Of a stretch of DNA of 64,000 nucleotides, positions 35,253 through 44,743 are shown piece after piece. Every line of letters starts with the position of its first letter. Position 1 is the stretch's first letter. This DNA is from Agrobacterium vaccinii. GTDB taxonomy: Bacteria > Pseudomonadota > Alphaproteobacteria > Rhizobiales > Rhizobiaceae. The notes beneath the pieces were generated by a model. That model made no database searches, had not been told where the DNA came from, and was given only the letters and a program-made list of their open reading frames with translations. The translations under genes and the position numbers were made by a program. The stretch covers positions 1,033,501 through 1,097,500 of the forward strand of contig NZ_CP054151.1 of assembly GCF_021310995.1 (NCBI RefSeq), given 5' to 3'.

Positions 35253-36293
35253 ATGCAGGACTTCAACATCACACGACGTCATTTCGGATTGCTTGCCGCC
35301 GGTGCGGCTGTCGCCGTCACCGCCCCCTTTGCAGCCCGTGCTGCCGGTGGCACCGCAATTGCCGCGACCTTTCCGGGCAACTGGGAAGACGGCTATCGCA
35401 CGGTACTGACGCCACTCGTCAAGGAGGCCGGTTTCGATCTGACGGTCGCACCCGCCATGGCACAGGACCAGCTTGCCAAGGTCATGGCGAGCCCCGGAAA
35501 CCCGCCATACGACACGCTACTGATGTCGCCCGGCCAGATGGCCGTCGCCATCGAGAATGACCTGATCCAGAAGATCGATCCGTCCAAGCTCAAGAATTGG
35601 AGCATGCTCGATCCTGCATTCCAGGGCGAATACGGCCCGACCGTCACGGTCGAAGTCAACGGCATCGCCTATAATCCGGATCTGGTGCCAGCGCCGAAGG
35701 GTTATCGAGACCTGTTCGAAAACCCTGTCTACAAGGGCCTTGTCTCCTGGACCGGTTTCGCCTCCAACACGGGCGTCATGGCCTATACCGAAATCGCCAA
35801 GATATTCGGCAAGGGTCCTGATGACATGGACGCCGTGTTCAAGTTGTTCAAGGACAATCCGGAGCACATCAAGGGCGTCGTCGCCAGCACCAATAACCAG
35901 ATGACGCTGTTCCAGCAGGGAGAAATCGCCGTTTTCATGTGCTCGACCGGCAATGTCGCGCGTCTCAAGTCCATGGGCTTGAAGGCCGAATTCGTCCAGC
36001 CGGAAACAGGTTCGCCAGCAGCGCCAGTCAACATCCATTTGACCAAGGGCGCGAAGAACCCGGATGCTGCCTACGCCTATATGGACGCCGCCATCTCCAA
36101 AGCAGCGCAGGACAAGCTGAAAATGCCGCCGACCGAGATGTTCCCGACGAACAAGGAAGTCGAGCTCACTCCGGGTATCGAGGCCTATGTAAAGCGCGAA
36201 CAGCTGGCATCGCTGGTCTATCCGGACTGGGCTGCAATCAACAAGAACCGTGCGGAATGGATCCGCCAGTTCGACGCTCTCGTCGCCGGTTGA
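35253..36293 (+). CDS. ABC transporter substrate-binding protein (PotD/FbpA-like), Tat-type signal
   Basis: I prefer the ATG at 35253, which has GAGGTG six bases upstream. The ATG at 35226 would overlap the ATPase stop. The 346-residue protein starts MQDFNITRRHFGLLAAGAA, which has the RR-x-F-x-L pattern of a Tat signal. Cleavage is likely near ARAAG. The mature part has TAIAATFPGNWEDGYRTVLTPL and TVTVEVNGIAYNPDLVPAPKGY, in line with receptors for polyamines, iron or similar small ligands. The neighbouring creatinase-like gene points to a nitrogen compound. Confidence 0.88.
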   Translation: MQDFNITRRHFGLLAAGAAVAVTAPFAARAAGGTAIAATFPGNWEDGYRTVLTPLVKEAGFDLTVAPAMAQDQLAKVMASPGNPPYDTLLMSPGQMAVAIENDLIQKIDPSKLKNWSMLDPAFQGEYGPTVTVEVNGIAYNPDLVPAPKGYRDLFENPVYKGLVSWTGFASNTGVMAYTEIAKIFGKGPDDMDAVFKLFKDNPEHIKGVVASTNNQMTLFQQGEIAVFMCSTGNVARLKSMGLKAEFVQPETGSPAAPVNIHLTKGAKNPDAAYAYMDAAISKAAQDKLKMPPTEMFPTNKEVELTPGIEAYVKREQLASLVYPDWAAINKNRAEWIRQFDALVAG

Positions 36294-36302
36294 GGTAAGC
36301 AC

Positions 36303-37130
36303 ATGAAAGCGAGCGGTTTCCCATACGTTATCCCGATGCTTTTGCTGTCGGTGGCGTTCTTTGCGACGCCGCTCGCCGTTCTCGTCGGGTTCAGCTTCAT
36401 CGGCCCCGATGGCCTTTCCCTCCACAACTATGCACGCTTTCTGGGTGATGCATTCAACTATCGTGTGCTGGTCAACACCGCCAAGCTCGGTCTCCAAACC
36501 ATCGCCAGCACCACCTTGCTCGGCATTCCCATCGCGCTGCTCTATTGGCACAGTGGCAAGACTGCGCGGCAGATCATCATCTTCTTGACGCTTGTTCCCA
36601 TGCTGACAAGCAATGTGGTGCGAACCTTCGCCTGGATCGTCATTCTTGGACGACAGGGTCCGATCAGCGAGGCCTTCGTCGCGCTTGGAATTGCCGAGAG
36701 GCCGTTCACGCTTCTGTCCACCGAGTTGGGTCTGGTCATGGCGATGTGTCAGATCGACCTGCCCCTGATCATCCTGCCGCTGATCGCCATCCTGTCGCGA
36801 ACGCCGGTGCAGTTCACCGAGGCTGCGCAGGTTTCGGGTGCCGGGCCATGGCGTATCCTGGTCACGGTTCTCCTGCCGATGATGCTGCCGGGACTGTTGG
36901 CGGGCTGGATCCTCGTCTTCGCCAGCACCAGTGCTTCTTTCGTTACCCAGGCCGTCATCGGTGGTGCCCGCAATGTCTATGTGCCGCAGCTGATCTACCG
37001 CGAGGTCGGCACGCTGTTCGATTGGCCTATGGCCTCAGCCATCGCCGTCGTTCTGCTTCTATCGACCGGCATTCTCCTTGTTGCCATGACCATGATTTCC
37101 CGTCACCGGAGGCTTGTTGGCCATGCATAA
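36303..37130 (+). CDS. ABC transporter permease (PotB-like)
   Basis: A 275-residue permease with six predicted membrane segments. The coupling loop is PVQFTEAAQVSGAGPWRILVTVLLPMMLPGLL (about residues 169-200). It lies 9 bp after the binding-protein gene and overlaps the next permease by eight bases. Two ATP-dependent partners of the operon surround it, and all the parts of a PotABCD-type importer are present. Confidence 0.92.
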   Translation: MKASGFPYVIPMLLLSVAFFATPLAVLVGFSFIGPDGLSLHNYARFLGDAFNYRVLVNTAKLGLQTIASTTLLGIPIALLYWHSGKTARQIIIFLTLVPMLTSNVVRTFAWIVILGRQGPISEAFVALGIAERPFTLLSTELGLVMAMCQIDLPLIILPLIAILSRTPVQFTEAAQVSGAGPWRILVTVLLPMMLPGLLAGWILVFASTSASFVTQAVIGGARNVYVPQLIYREVGTLFDWPMASAIAVVLLLSTGILLVAMTMISRHRRLVGHA

Positions 37131-37950
37131 TCATCGTGAAAACCCGATCCCGACTTTCCTCTACAAAGCGTTTGTCTTTGGCTTCGGCAGTCTCAGCCTG
37201 CTCTATCTCGTGGCACCGATTGTCATTGCCATCACCATGTCGTTCACCTCGGGCCAGACGCTCAAATATCCTCCGCAGGGGTTCTCCCTGCGCTGGTATG
37301 AAGCGCTGATCGATCCTGTCCGTTCAGGAACCGAACATATTGCAGCTGGCAATTCACTGAAGATCGCGGGCCTCGCAGTGCTGGGATCGCTGCTGTTTGC
37401 CGTGCCTGCTACCATCGGCATGGCGCGGATGAGACGCAGCACGGTCAATGCGCTGGAGCCGTTTCTGCTCGCACCGCTCGTTCTGCCAAGCCTCGTTTAT
37501 GGTCTGGCGGCACTGATCGTGGCGAATTTCGTCGGTTTCCAGCCGTCGCTATGGCTCACCGTTATCGGCCATGTCGTCGTCTTCGGGCCGCTGATGTACC
37601 GTGCCGCATCCGTTGTCGCGCAGGGCATCAATCCGTCGCTGGCGGAAGCCTCCACCGTCATGGGCGCAACTTGGTACACGACGCTGAGACGCGTGATCCT
37701 GCCGCTGCTGGCACCCGGCATTCTTGCCGGTGCCTTTCTCGTCTTCATCCAGTCGCTCGACAACGTGTCCGTCTCGCTCTTCCTCGCCGATGCGCAGACG
37801 ACCGTGCTGCCGCTTCGCATGTTCGCACTGATCGAAGAGTCGCTCGATGTCCGCGTCGCAGCAATGTCGGGAATCCTGATTGGACTGACGCTCATCGTAA
37901 TGCTGGTGGCGAGGCGCGTGCTGGCACCATCCCGGCAACCTGACCAATAA
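37123..37950 (+). CDS. ABC transporter permease (PotC-like)
   Basis: The ATG at 37123 overlaps the end of the previous gene and follows GGAGG ten bases upstream. The 275-residue permease has membrane segments from about residue 15. Its coupling loop is NPSLAEASTVMGATWYTTLRRVILPLLAPGIL (about 169-200). It pairs with the upstream permease. The next gene starts 24 bp later. Confidence 0.92.
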   Translation: MHNHRENPIPTFLYKAFVFGFGSLSLLYLVAPIVIAITMSFTSGQTLKYPPQGFSLRWYEALIDPVRSGTEHIAAGNSLKIAGLAVLGSLLFAVPATIGMARMRRSTVNALEPFLLAPLVLPSLVYGLAALIVANFVGFQPSLWLTVIGHVVVFGPLMYRAASVVAQGINPSLAEASTVMGATWYTTLRRVILPLLAPGILAGAFLVFIQSLDNVSVSLFLADAQTTVLPLRMFALIEESLDVRVAAMSGILIGLTLIVMLVARRVLAPSRQPDQ

Positions 37951-37974
37951 AAATACTTCTGGAAGGAATACCCA

Positions 37975-39399
37975 ATGAACATACACGCCAATAAGGCAGG
38001 CACCTACCGCGTCGGATCGCTGCTGGCCGATTTCCAGCCGGATTTCGACTTTGTCGCACCCCTGCCTCTACCCGTCGAGGAATTCGAGGACCGCCTACGC
38101 CGTATCCGTCGCCAGGCCGTCGAAGCTGGCCATGATGCGCTCCTCGTCCACACCGGAGGCGTCGGCTGGTTCCATACGTCCAACCACTATCTGCGCTATA
38201 TCTGCGACTGGATGCGCGAGGGCGTGCTGATCATCCCGACGGATGCCGACAAGCCGATGGTGCTTTTGTCCTTCTTCACTCAATCCGTACTTCTGCCGCC
38301 GGGCGGTGAGCCTGTGCTGGTAGAAGACATCTGGCAGATCGGTCCAATTGGCCGCGAATATGCGGACCGTCCCGGCGACAGCGTGATCAAGACCGCCGAG
38401 AAATGTGCCGAACTGCTAGCTGGCATGGGCCTGGTGAAGGCGCAGATCGGCCGCATCGGTGATCGCACATCACTCACCTTCTGGGCCGCTCTTGACGAAT
38501 TGATGCCGAAGGCCAAGTTCGTCTCCGACAATGCCATTCTCGACCGCATGCAAAAGGTGCGCTCACGGCGCGAGATCGAAATGTTCCGCGCCGCGGCCCA
38601 GCTCGTCAGCATTGCCACGCAGGCGGCCTATCATGTCGCCAAACCCGATATCACCGACCACGAAATCTATGCTGCCTTCACCCAGGCGCAGCTTTCCTTT
38701 GGCGGTGAGACGGGTGATGGCTACCAGATCGGCATCAACGAATTCGGCACCCATTGCGGCAAGCCTTACGGCCATGTCGTCCGTCCGGGCGATCTCATCA
38801 ATCTCTACGTCTCCAACATCACCTATCGTGGCTACACTGCCCAGACGGCGCGCATGATCGCGGTTGGCAATATCACCAAGCGGCAGGAAGAGGTGCTGGC
38901 GGCCTGCACCGAGGGCGTCAAGCGCGCAGAGAAGCTGATCCGTCCCGGCGCGTTGATGCGTGACGTCAACAACGCGGCCTTCGAGCCGATGATCGAACGC
39001 GGCATGCTGACCTCGCCCGAAGCGCGCACCATGCCCTACAACTGGGCACCGAGGGATGATGGCAGCGCGCGGCTCATTCCGCGCCAATATGTGAAGAATA
39101 TCGACTGGGAGGCGCAGGGCCGCACCCTCATGCATGTTTATCCGGCGACGTATGGGCCGCATAACCCCAATCTCGGCCACTCGGTCGGCATGGCCGGTGG
39201 GCAGAACAGTTTCAATATCTCATCCCACAACTATGACCGGATGGAAGAGGGCATGGTGTTCGTGCTGCACACGCAATGGCTTGAGCCCTTGTCGGCAGGC
39301 TGTAATGTTGGCGACATGTATGTCGTCACCAAGGATGGGTTCGAAAACCTTTCCTGCCACACCCCGCTTGAAACCCACCGCATCGCTGCCGAGGCCTGA
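37975..39399 (+). CDS. M24-family protein (creatinase/aminopeptidase P fold), metal ligands mostly missing
   Basis: A 474-residue pita-bread-fold protein following GGAAGGA. The N-terminal creatinase-type domain spans about residues 35-190 and the M24 domain about 200-460. By alignment with the usual GDLVLIDAG..GY..DITR pattern, the two metal-binding Asp fall at Tyr278 and Gln290, and the last Glu (ED-x-V-x-VT) is Gly446. The His of GH-x-x-G is kept (His402). The protein is therefore unlikely to be a metallopeptidase. It is closer in logic to creatinase or ectoine hydrolase, metal-free hydrolases of this fold. It lies in an importer operon, so it probably hydrolyses the imported nitrogen compound. 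Confidence 0.85.
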   Translation: MNIHANKAGTYRVGSLLADFQPDFDFVAPLPLPVEEFEDRLRRIRRQAVEAGHDALLVHTGGVGWFHTSNHYLRYICDWMREGVLIIPTDADKPMVLLSFFTQSVLLPPGGEPVLVEDIWQIGPIGREYADRPGDSVIKTAEKCAELLAGMGLVKAQIGRIGDRTSLTFWAALDELMPKAKFVSDNAILDRMQKVRSRREIEMFRAAAQLVSIATQAAYHVAKPDITDHEIYAAFTQAQLSFGGETGDGYQIGINEFGTHCGKPYGHVVRPGDLINLYVSNITYRGYTAQTARMIAVGNITKRQEEVLAACTEGVKRAEKLIRPGALMRDVNNAAFEPMIERGMLTSPEARTMPYNWAPRDDGSARLIPRQYVKNIDWEAQGRTLMHVYPATYGPHNPNLGHSVGMAGGQNSFNISSHNYDRMEEGMVFVLHTQWLEPLSAGCNVGDMYVVTKDGFENLSCHTPLETHRIAAEA

Positions 39400-39400
39400 T

Positions 39401-40063
39401 ATGTCTGACCACACCCATTTCGATTTCGCCAAACTGAGCGAACGGGAACGCTACAAGATTCTCATAGGCACCGTGATCCCGCGCCCCATTGCGCTGGTAA
39501 CAACGGTCAGCAAGGACGGGATACCCAACGCCGGACCGTTCAGTTTCTTCAACGTCCTGACCCATGACCCTGCTATCGTCGCCATCGGCGTTGAAAACTA
39601 CTCGGACATGCGCTTCAAGGACACCGCCCGCAATATCAGAGAGACGGGTGAATTCACCGTCCATATCTGCGACAATGCGCTGGTCGACCAGATGGAAATC
39701 TGCGCCATCAAGTTTGGTCCCGAAGTGGACGAGATGGAGGAGGCGGGCCTCGCCACCGTTCCCGGCCAGATGGTGAAAAGCCCCCGCATCCTCGCCGCTC
39801 CAGCTGCTCTGGAGTGCCGCCGCCACACCACCCTCCAAGTCGGCCCGGCCCGCGAGATCATCCTCGGCGAAGTCGTCGGCGTGTTCGTTCGCAGCGATGC
39901 GGTCAATGCGTCTAACCTGCACATTGACCAGCAAATGATGGACGCCGTTGGCCGTATGGGCGGGCATACCTATACCCGCACGCGCGAGCAGTTCGATATC
40001 AGGACGCTGTCACCGCAGGAATGGGAGAGCCGGAAGGCGGATGAAAAGGTGGCGGCAGAATGA
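39401..40063 (+). CDS. Flavin-reductase-domain (FMN-binding split barrel) protein
   Basis: The ATG at 39401 is one base after the preceding TGA. The 220-residue protein shows YKILIGTVIPRPIALVTTVSKDG (about residues 23-45), NAGPFSFFNVLTHDPAIVAIGV and KDTARNIRETGEFTVHICD, the flavoredoxin/HpaC-like layout. It could reduce flavin, or act directly as a flavin-dependent enzyme on the imported compound. A truncated relative lies at 2291-2484. It ends the importer/M24 operon. Confidence 0.88.
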   Translation: MSDHTHFDFAKLSERERYKILIGTVIPRPIALVTTVSKDGIPNAGPFSFFNVLTHDPAIVAIGVENYSDMRFKDTARNIRETGEFTVHICDNALVDQMEICAIKFGPEVDEMEEAGLATVPGQMVKSPRILAAPAALECRRHTTLQVGPAREIILGEVVGVFVRSDAVNASNLHIDQQMMDAVGRMGGHTYTRTREQFDIRTLSPQEWESRKADEKVAAE

Positions 40064-40139
40064 GGTCTGTCGGGTTATAAATTCAGAGGCTTGTCTACGC
40101 CGGTAGAGTTGAAATTCGATGCGCTTCGAAGACGGTTTC

Positions 40140-40395
40140 GACTGAGGCGAGCAGATAAGGTCGCCGGGTTCGATGACCATGCCATTGACGGCGATGGGTA
40201 CGTTGACTTCGCCGGGAGACTTTGTAGGGGCCGCGGTGAGTGACCCCAGCAGCGGAAACGGAGAGGAGCCTTACAGGAGTTCTTCGCTATTGCGGATGGC
40301 ACCGAAGATGACGATGCCGCCGAGGCCACGCTGTGCTGCGTGGGCAACCATCAAATCTCCAATGATCGCGTCGATCGGATCGCCGACGCTAACCC
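40140..40395 (-). pseudogene. RraA-like (HMG/CHA aldolase family) remnant with frameshifts
   Basis: Reading leftwards, one frame gives SVGDPIDAIIGDLMVAHAAQ and GLGGIVIFGAIRNSEELL, then stops at 40271-40273. A second frame gives VSAAGVTHRGPYK and a third gives GEVNVPIAVNGMVIEPGDLI. In order these are the core blocks of RraA-like proteins (GD, GA-I/V-RD-like, and the GEVNVP beta strand). The N-terminus and the C-terminal tail are missing and at least two frame changes occur. It lies tail to tail with the flavin-reductase gene. Confidence 0.75.
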
Positions 40396-40575
40396 ACTGT
40401 ATTTAATCTGAAAATCGAAAAGTTTGATTGCGTTGGCTACGAAATTGTCATTTCAGATTTTGTTGATCAAAAGCCAGTTCGTTGACTTCGTAGTATGTCT
40501 ACAACCCTTCAAGGCGATTTAGAGTTATTTTCTCTAAATCGATGCTCCCACCGCGTTATGCAGTGGTGCGCGGTG

Positions 40576-41568
40576 TCAAAGCGACGAATGCTGGGAAACG
40601 ACGCCATCACCTTTGACCAGATCATCTGAATTTTGGTTGCCGACCTCCGTCCAGACCAAGCTATCGCGGATTTGCTGCCTCAGCCAGCCATTTGCGACAT
40701 CGCTGTCGGCGTGGCTTGCCCAGACCATTTTCACCGACGGAAAGGAAAGGCTGACGGGTACAGGGCTGACTTCGAGGTCGAGAAGCGCCGCGTAACGATC
40801 GGCAATCCGGCTCGGTACCGTGGCTATCACCGGTGCGACCTGTGCCGCCGATAGCACCGACATGTAGCCAGGGGCTGCCGTGATCACGTTCAGTTCCACA
40901 CCAGCCATTTCCAAGGCATCCTTGATGCAACCCTGCAATGTCTCGTTCTGGGAGATGGTCGCATGGTCAGCGGAAAGATAGTCGGAGAGCTCCACCGGGT
41001 TCGACAGAGACAGCCGCGCCGGATTGTAGCAGCATGCCATTTCCGGTTCGTACAGTGTTTCGAAGGAACGGCGACTTGTCTTCGAATAGGTACAGCCGAC
41101 TGCAATGTCGATACTGCCGTCCTCCAGCGAAGGCTCCATAGCCTCGTATGGAAACACTCTGGCCAAAACCTTGATGCCGGGTGCGTCGCGTCGCAGGCGC
41201 ATCGTTAATTCAGGTATCAGCAGCAGTTCGATTTCGGGAGACATGGCGATGCGGAACGTTCGTTCTTCTGTCGCAGGGTCAAACGCGAGGTTGCCGGTCA
41301 GCGCCATCTGCGCCTGGCGAAGGGCATGGCGGACAGGGGCAGCCAAACGGCGCGCCCGAGCTGTCGGCTGCATCACCTGGCCCACCCGAATGAACAATTC
41401 GTCCTGCAAGAGGACCCGAAGCGTTGAAAGGGAATGGCTCATCGCAGGTTGCTGGATCTTCAGCCGTCGAGCCGCTTTGGTGACATTCCCTTCCGAAATA
41501 AGGGCGTCGAAAGCAACGAGGAGGTTGAGATCGAAAGAGCGCAAATTGAAATGATCGATAGTTGTCAT
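40576..41568 (-). CDS. LysR-family transcriptional regulator (NodD/SyrM-like)
   Basis: A 330-residue LysR protein. It starts MTTIDHFNLRSFDLNLLVAFDAL, then has the helix-turn-helix NVTKAARRLKIQQPAMSHSLSTLRVLLQDELFIR (about residues 29-62) and the motif MQPTARARRLAAPVR, as in the NodD/NahR/SyrM branch. The effector domain begins at about 94. It is divergent from the Tat-exported metallo-beta-lactamase-fold gene across 102 bp and most likely controls it. Confidence 0.9.
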   Translation of the reverse strand: MTTIDHFNLRSFDLNLLVAFDALISEGNVTKAARRLKIQQPAMSHSLSTLRVLLQDELFIRVGQVMQPTARARRLAAPVRHALRQAQMALTGNLAFDPATEERTFRIAMSPEIELLLIPELTMRLRRDAPGIKVLARVFPYEAMEPSLEDGSIDIAVGCTYSKTSRRSFETLYEPEMACCYNPARLSLSNPVELSDYLSADHATISQNETLQGCIKDALEMAGVELNVITAAPGYMSVLSAAQVAPVIATVPSRIADRYAALLDLEVSPVPVSLSFPSVKMVWASHADSDVANGWLRQQIRDSLVWTEVGNQNSDDLVKGDGVVSQHSSL

Positions 41569-41670
41569 GAGTCACATCGATTTGATTGCTGATGCCTCAA
41601 TACATACTTCCTCTGTAGGTCAGTTCCAAGACCCCATCGTCAACAAGCCGCGCAGCGCCCAGGAGTTCCC

Positions 41671-42642
41671 ATGCAAACCCGCCGTTCCCTTCTCATCAGT
41701 ACAGCAGGCGCAGCCCTTGCTGCAGGTGCCATGACCACCTTGCCTACCGTCGCCTTGGCCAAGGCGCCAATGGTTGGTAAGCAAGCGGCCAGCTTCTACC
41801 GCATGAAACTCGGTGACTACGAGATCACCGCGGTCTCTGACGGCACGGTGAAACTTCCGATGTCGCAAATATACAAGCACATCACCGAAAATGACGCGGA
41901 AACCTATCTCGCGGGTCATTTCCAGGCGGGTTCGGAAACTTCCGTCAACGCTTTTTTGGTCAACACCGGCGAGAGGCTTGTTTTGATCGACGCTGGCACG
42001 GGTGACCTAATGGGACCGGCGCTTGGCAAACTGATCTCCAATATCGAGGCTGCGGGTTACAGCGCGGACCAAATCGATGACGTTATCCTCACGCACATCC
42101 ATGCTGACCATTCCGGCGGTCTTATTGCCAATGGCAAGCGCGTGTTTAAAAACGCGATACTGCACGTCAACCACCGCGAAGCCGAATTCTGGCTGAAGGC
42201 CGATGCCAAAGCTAAAGCTGATAAGGTTTTAGGTCCGCAGATTGCCCAGGCCGAGCAATGCGTCGGCCCTTACGTCGATGCGAAAAAGTTCGAAACCTTT
42301 GAAGACGATTCTGCCCCTTTACCCGGTTTTGGCTCGGTGCTGCGGGCTGGCCATACCCCTGGACACAGTGGCATCATCGTTGAAAGTCAGGGGGAGAAGA
42401 TCATCTTCTGGGGTGACATCGCACATGGCGACGTGCTGCAATATGACCATCCGGAGGTCACTGTCGATTTTGACGTGGACCAGCCGTTGGCTGCCGCCTC
42501 ACGCTCCGTTGCTTTCGCCGAGGCAGCCGATCAGAAGTATCTGGTTGCAGGCGCGCATCACGCCTTTCCTGGCATTGGCCATGTCCGGCGGGACGAGACG
42601 AACTACGACTGGGTGCCGCTGGTCTACAGCGCCAATTATTAA
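41671..42642 (+). CDS. Tat-exported metallo-beta-lactamase-fold hydrolase
   Basis: The 323-residue protein starts MQTRRSLLISTAGAALAAGA, a Tat-style signal (RRSLL), cleaved near ALAKA. LVLIDAGTGD leads into the metal-binding THIHADHSGG (His142, His144, Asp146, His147). Further metal ligands are in RAGHTPGHSG and FWGDIAHGD, and a late His is in AGAHHAFPG. The layout resembles AttM/AiiA-like and methyl-parathion-hydrolase-like members. The substrate is unknown. Lactones or organophosphates are known for relatives. Confidence 0.9.
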   Translation: MQTRRSLLISTAGAALAAGAMTTLPTVALAKAPMVGKQAASFYRMKLGDYEITAVSDGTVKLPMSQIYKHITENDAETYLAGHFQAGSETSVNAFLVNTGERLVLIDAGTGDLMGPALGKLISNIEAAGYSADQIDDVILTHIHADHSGGLIANGKRVFKNAILHVNHREAEFWLKADAKAKADKVLGPQIAQAEQCVGPYVDAKKFETFEDDSAPLPGFGSVLRAGHTPGHSGIIVESQGEKIIFWGDIAHGDVLQYDHPEVTVDFDVDQPLAAASRSVAFAEAADQKYLVAGAHHAFPGIGHVRRDETNYDWVPLVYSANY

Positions 42643-43205
42643 GGTCCGATCAGGCTCCTTCACCTTGGATGATGTCTCGCTTTGACATTGAGTGGATCCT
42701 TAGGGGTTCACTCAATGCTCAGGCCGGCGTCGCCATCAAAGCATCAGCCAATTTCATGGCCAGTATTTTTGATGCGTCGATCCTGTTGTCGGAGCATTGA
42801 GACGTGTTGGCCTTGTGTCCATGATAAGGGCACGACATTCACCCTCGCCTGTTGCGATGAGTTCTCAGAAGTAACGGATGCGCGCAACTACCAAAGCCTC
42901 CTTTCACGGAGCGCCCATGCCCCGCCGAACAACAGTGATCGATAGCTCTCAATGCGACGCATAACGGGGCGTGGCGTCGAAGCCAAAGCAGCATTTTGGT
43001 TCGAGGGAATGCGTGTTTCGTTCCCCCGACAGTGATCGGCGCAGATTAGGCTGATGCTCACTAACACTGCGTCAGAGCCAAAATCGGATGTCGATTGACA
43101 GACCGTTTCCGATCTCTATTGGACCTTTCGGTTTTAAATCTGATCTTATTTGTATGATTAGTCTCCTCTTGCCATCTCCTTGCAAACCGTGAGAGCTTGG
43201 CCCCC
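42643..43205. other. Intergenic region, 563 bp, with one candidate small reading frame
   Basis: On the minus strand a 39-codon frame (42719-42838; MSCPYHGHKANTSQCSDNRI..) has GAGG five bases before its ATG, but no recognised family. I list it only as a possibility. No other gene, repeat or RNA was recognised. Confidence 0.35.
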
Positions 43206-44366
43206 ATGATCCTGACTATCGCCATTTCGGGTTATCGGTCCCTTCGTAACCTCATCCTTCCGCTTGAAAAGCTTACCGTCGTGACAGGTGGGAACGGAGC
43301 GGGGAAGTCGAGTTTCTATCGCGCGCTGAGACTTCTGGCAGATGTCGCGCAGGGACGGGCTATCGCATCATTGGCGGCAGAGGGTGGCCTGCAATCGACG
43401 ATCTGGGCTGGACCGGAGGCTTTTTCGCGTAGCATGAAGGACGGCACAGCGCCCGTGCAGGGGACGGTGCGGAAACATCCGGTCGCACTCAAGCTTGGAT
43501 TTGCATCGGATGATTACGGTTACGCGATAGATCTTGGACTGCCAGTCGCTCCACCCCCGCCGAGCTATTTTGCACTTGATCCCGTCATCAAGGCAGAGGC
43601 CGTGTGGGCAGGCGAAGCGTTGAGCCGCCGAAATGTGTTTGCAGAACGTGCAGGGCCGGTTGTGACCGCTCTTTCCGCAAGCGGCCAACGTGAGGTGTTG
43701 CTGCACGATCTCGCATCATTCGAAAGCATGATGACGCAGTCCGCTGATCCGAAGAACTTGCCTGAACTTCTGTATTTGCGTGCCCAGATGAATGGCTGGC
43801 GTTTTTACGATCACTTTCGAACCGATCCATCTTCGCCTGTGCGACAGATGCAGATTGGTACCCGAACACCGGCTCTTTCCTCCGATGGCGCCGATCTGGC
43901 AGCCGCCATTGCGACTATCCGGGAAATTGGCGATGCGGCGGGCTTCGACGCTGCTATCGAAGATGCTTTTCCTGGCAGCACGATCGAGATCAAGACGGAG
44001 CGAGGGCGCTTCGAACTTCTGATGCTCCAGAAGGGTTTGCTACGGCCGCTTTCGGTTACAGAACTCTCCGATGGCACGTTGCGTTATCTGCTGCTAGTGG
44101 CAGCTCTCAACACGCCGCGCCCTCCCTCCCTGATGGTGCTGAACGAGCCTGAAACCAGTCTGCATCCCAGCCTCCTTGCACCCTTGTCTCGTCTGATTAT
44201 CCGGGCTTGTGGCCGGTCCCAACTGCTCGTCGTGTCCCATGCGGAAGAGTTGGTGTCGCACCTTGGCGCCGAGGAAAAGGCTTTGATGGTAAGGCTCTCC
44301 AAGGTGCTTGGTGAAACGGTGGCTGAAGGGATCGATGCACCTGCATGGAATTGGCCTGCACGATAA
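43206..44366 (+). CDS. AAA-family ATPase (ABC/RecF-like, COG4637 style)
   Basis: The ATG at 43206 gives 386 residues; the frame is open to 43197. MILTIAISGYRSLRNLILPL is the usual opening. Walker A is GGNGAGKSS (about residues 28-36). The signature-like LSDGTLRYLLL (about 286-296) precedes the Walker B LMVLNEPETSLHP, and SQLLVVSHAEEL completes the ATPase core. A helical insertion lies between. Such single ATPases often occur in defence or DNA-repair settings, but no partner nuclease is adjacent here. Confidence 0.88.
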   Translation: MILTIAISGYRSLRNLILPLEKLTVVTGGNGAGKSSFYRALRLLADVAQGRAIASLAAEGGLQSTIWAGPEAFSRSMKDGTAPVQGTVRKHPVALKLGFASDDYGYAIDLGLPVAPPPPSYFALDPVIKAEAVWAGEALSRRNVFAERAGPVVTALSASGQREVLLHDLASFESMMTQSADPKNLPELLYLRAQMNGWRFYDHFRTDPSSPVRQMQIGTRTPALSSDGADLAAAIATIREIGDAAGFDAAIEDAFPGSTIEIKTERGRFELLMLQKGLLRPLSVTELSDGTLRYLLLVAALNTPRPPSLMVLNEPETSLHPSLLAPLSRLIIRACGRSQLLVVSHAEELVSHLGAEEKALMVRLSKVLGETVAEGIDAPAWNWPAR

Positions 44367-44743
44367 GGCACTTCCCGACGCTCATTTGGTGACGTCTTGC
44401 ACAATACGATCGATTTGCCGCCCCTCCATGTTTGAAGGTCTTAACCTGCGGCAGGATAATGACAGTGACGATGGCAGAACAGTTCTACGTTCCGGTCAGC
44501 GAAGCCGATACTGATAGTCCTTCATGAGCATAACATCTCAGTGTACATCTGCTGCACTGCAGCGTCATGTCGCTGCTGTTGGCACGCGAACAGTGCTCCG
44601 CGGGACAAGCAAATCTGGTGGTGCGGACAATTATGCGTTTGCCTGGAACTACACGATGCGTGTGGGCTTGTCACTGCATCTTGCGCATGATCATGTTCGG
44701 GCTTGGGATACATAGTGCATAGTATGAGTGCCTTCAGGAGTAA
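44367..44743. other. Intergenic region, 377 bp, nothing recognised
   Basis: No gene, RNA or repeat was recognised. The short open frames are uninformative. Confidence 0.45.

Noticed and set aside
35517..36551. 344-codon minus-strand frame
   Set aside because: Shadow of the binding-protein and permease genes; no domain or ribosome site supports it.
42719..42838. 39-codon reading frame with a reasonable ribosome site
   Set aside because: Too short and without recognisable family to call; recorded only in the gap entry.
43206..44366. AAA ATPase as part of a defence system
   Set aside because: No nuclease, reverse transcriptase or toxin-like partner is adjacent, so defence cannot be supported from context.
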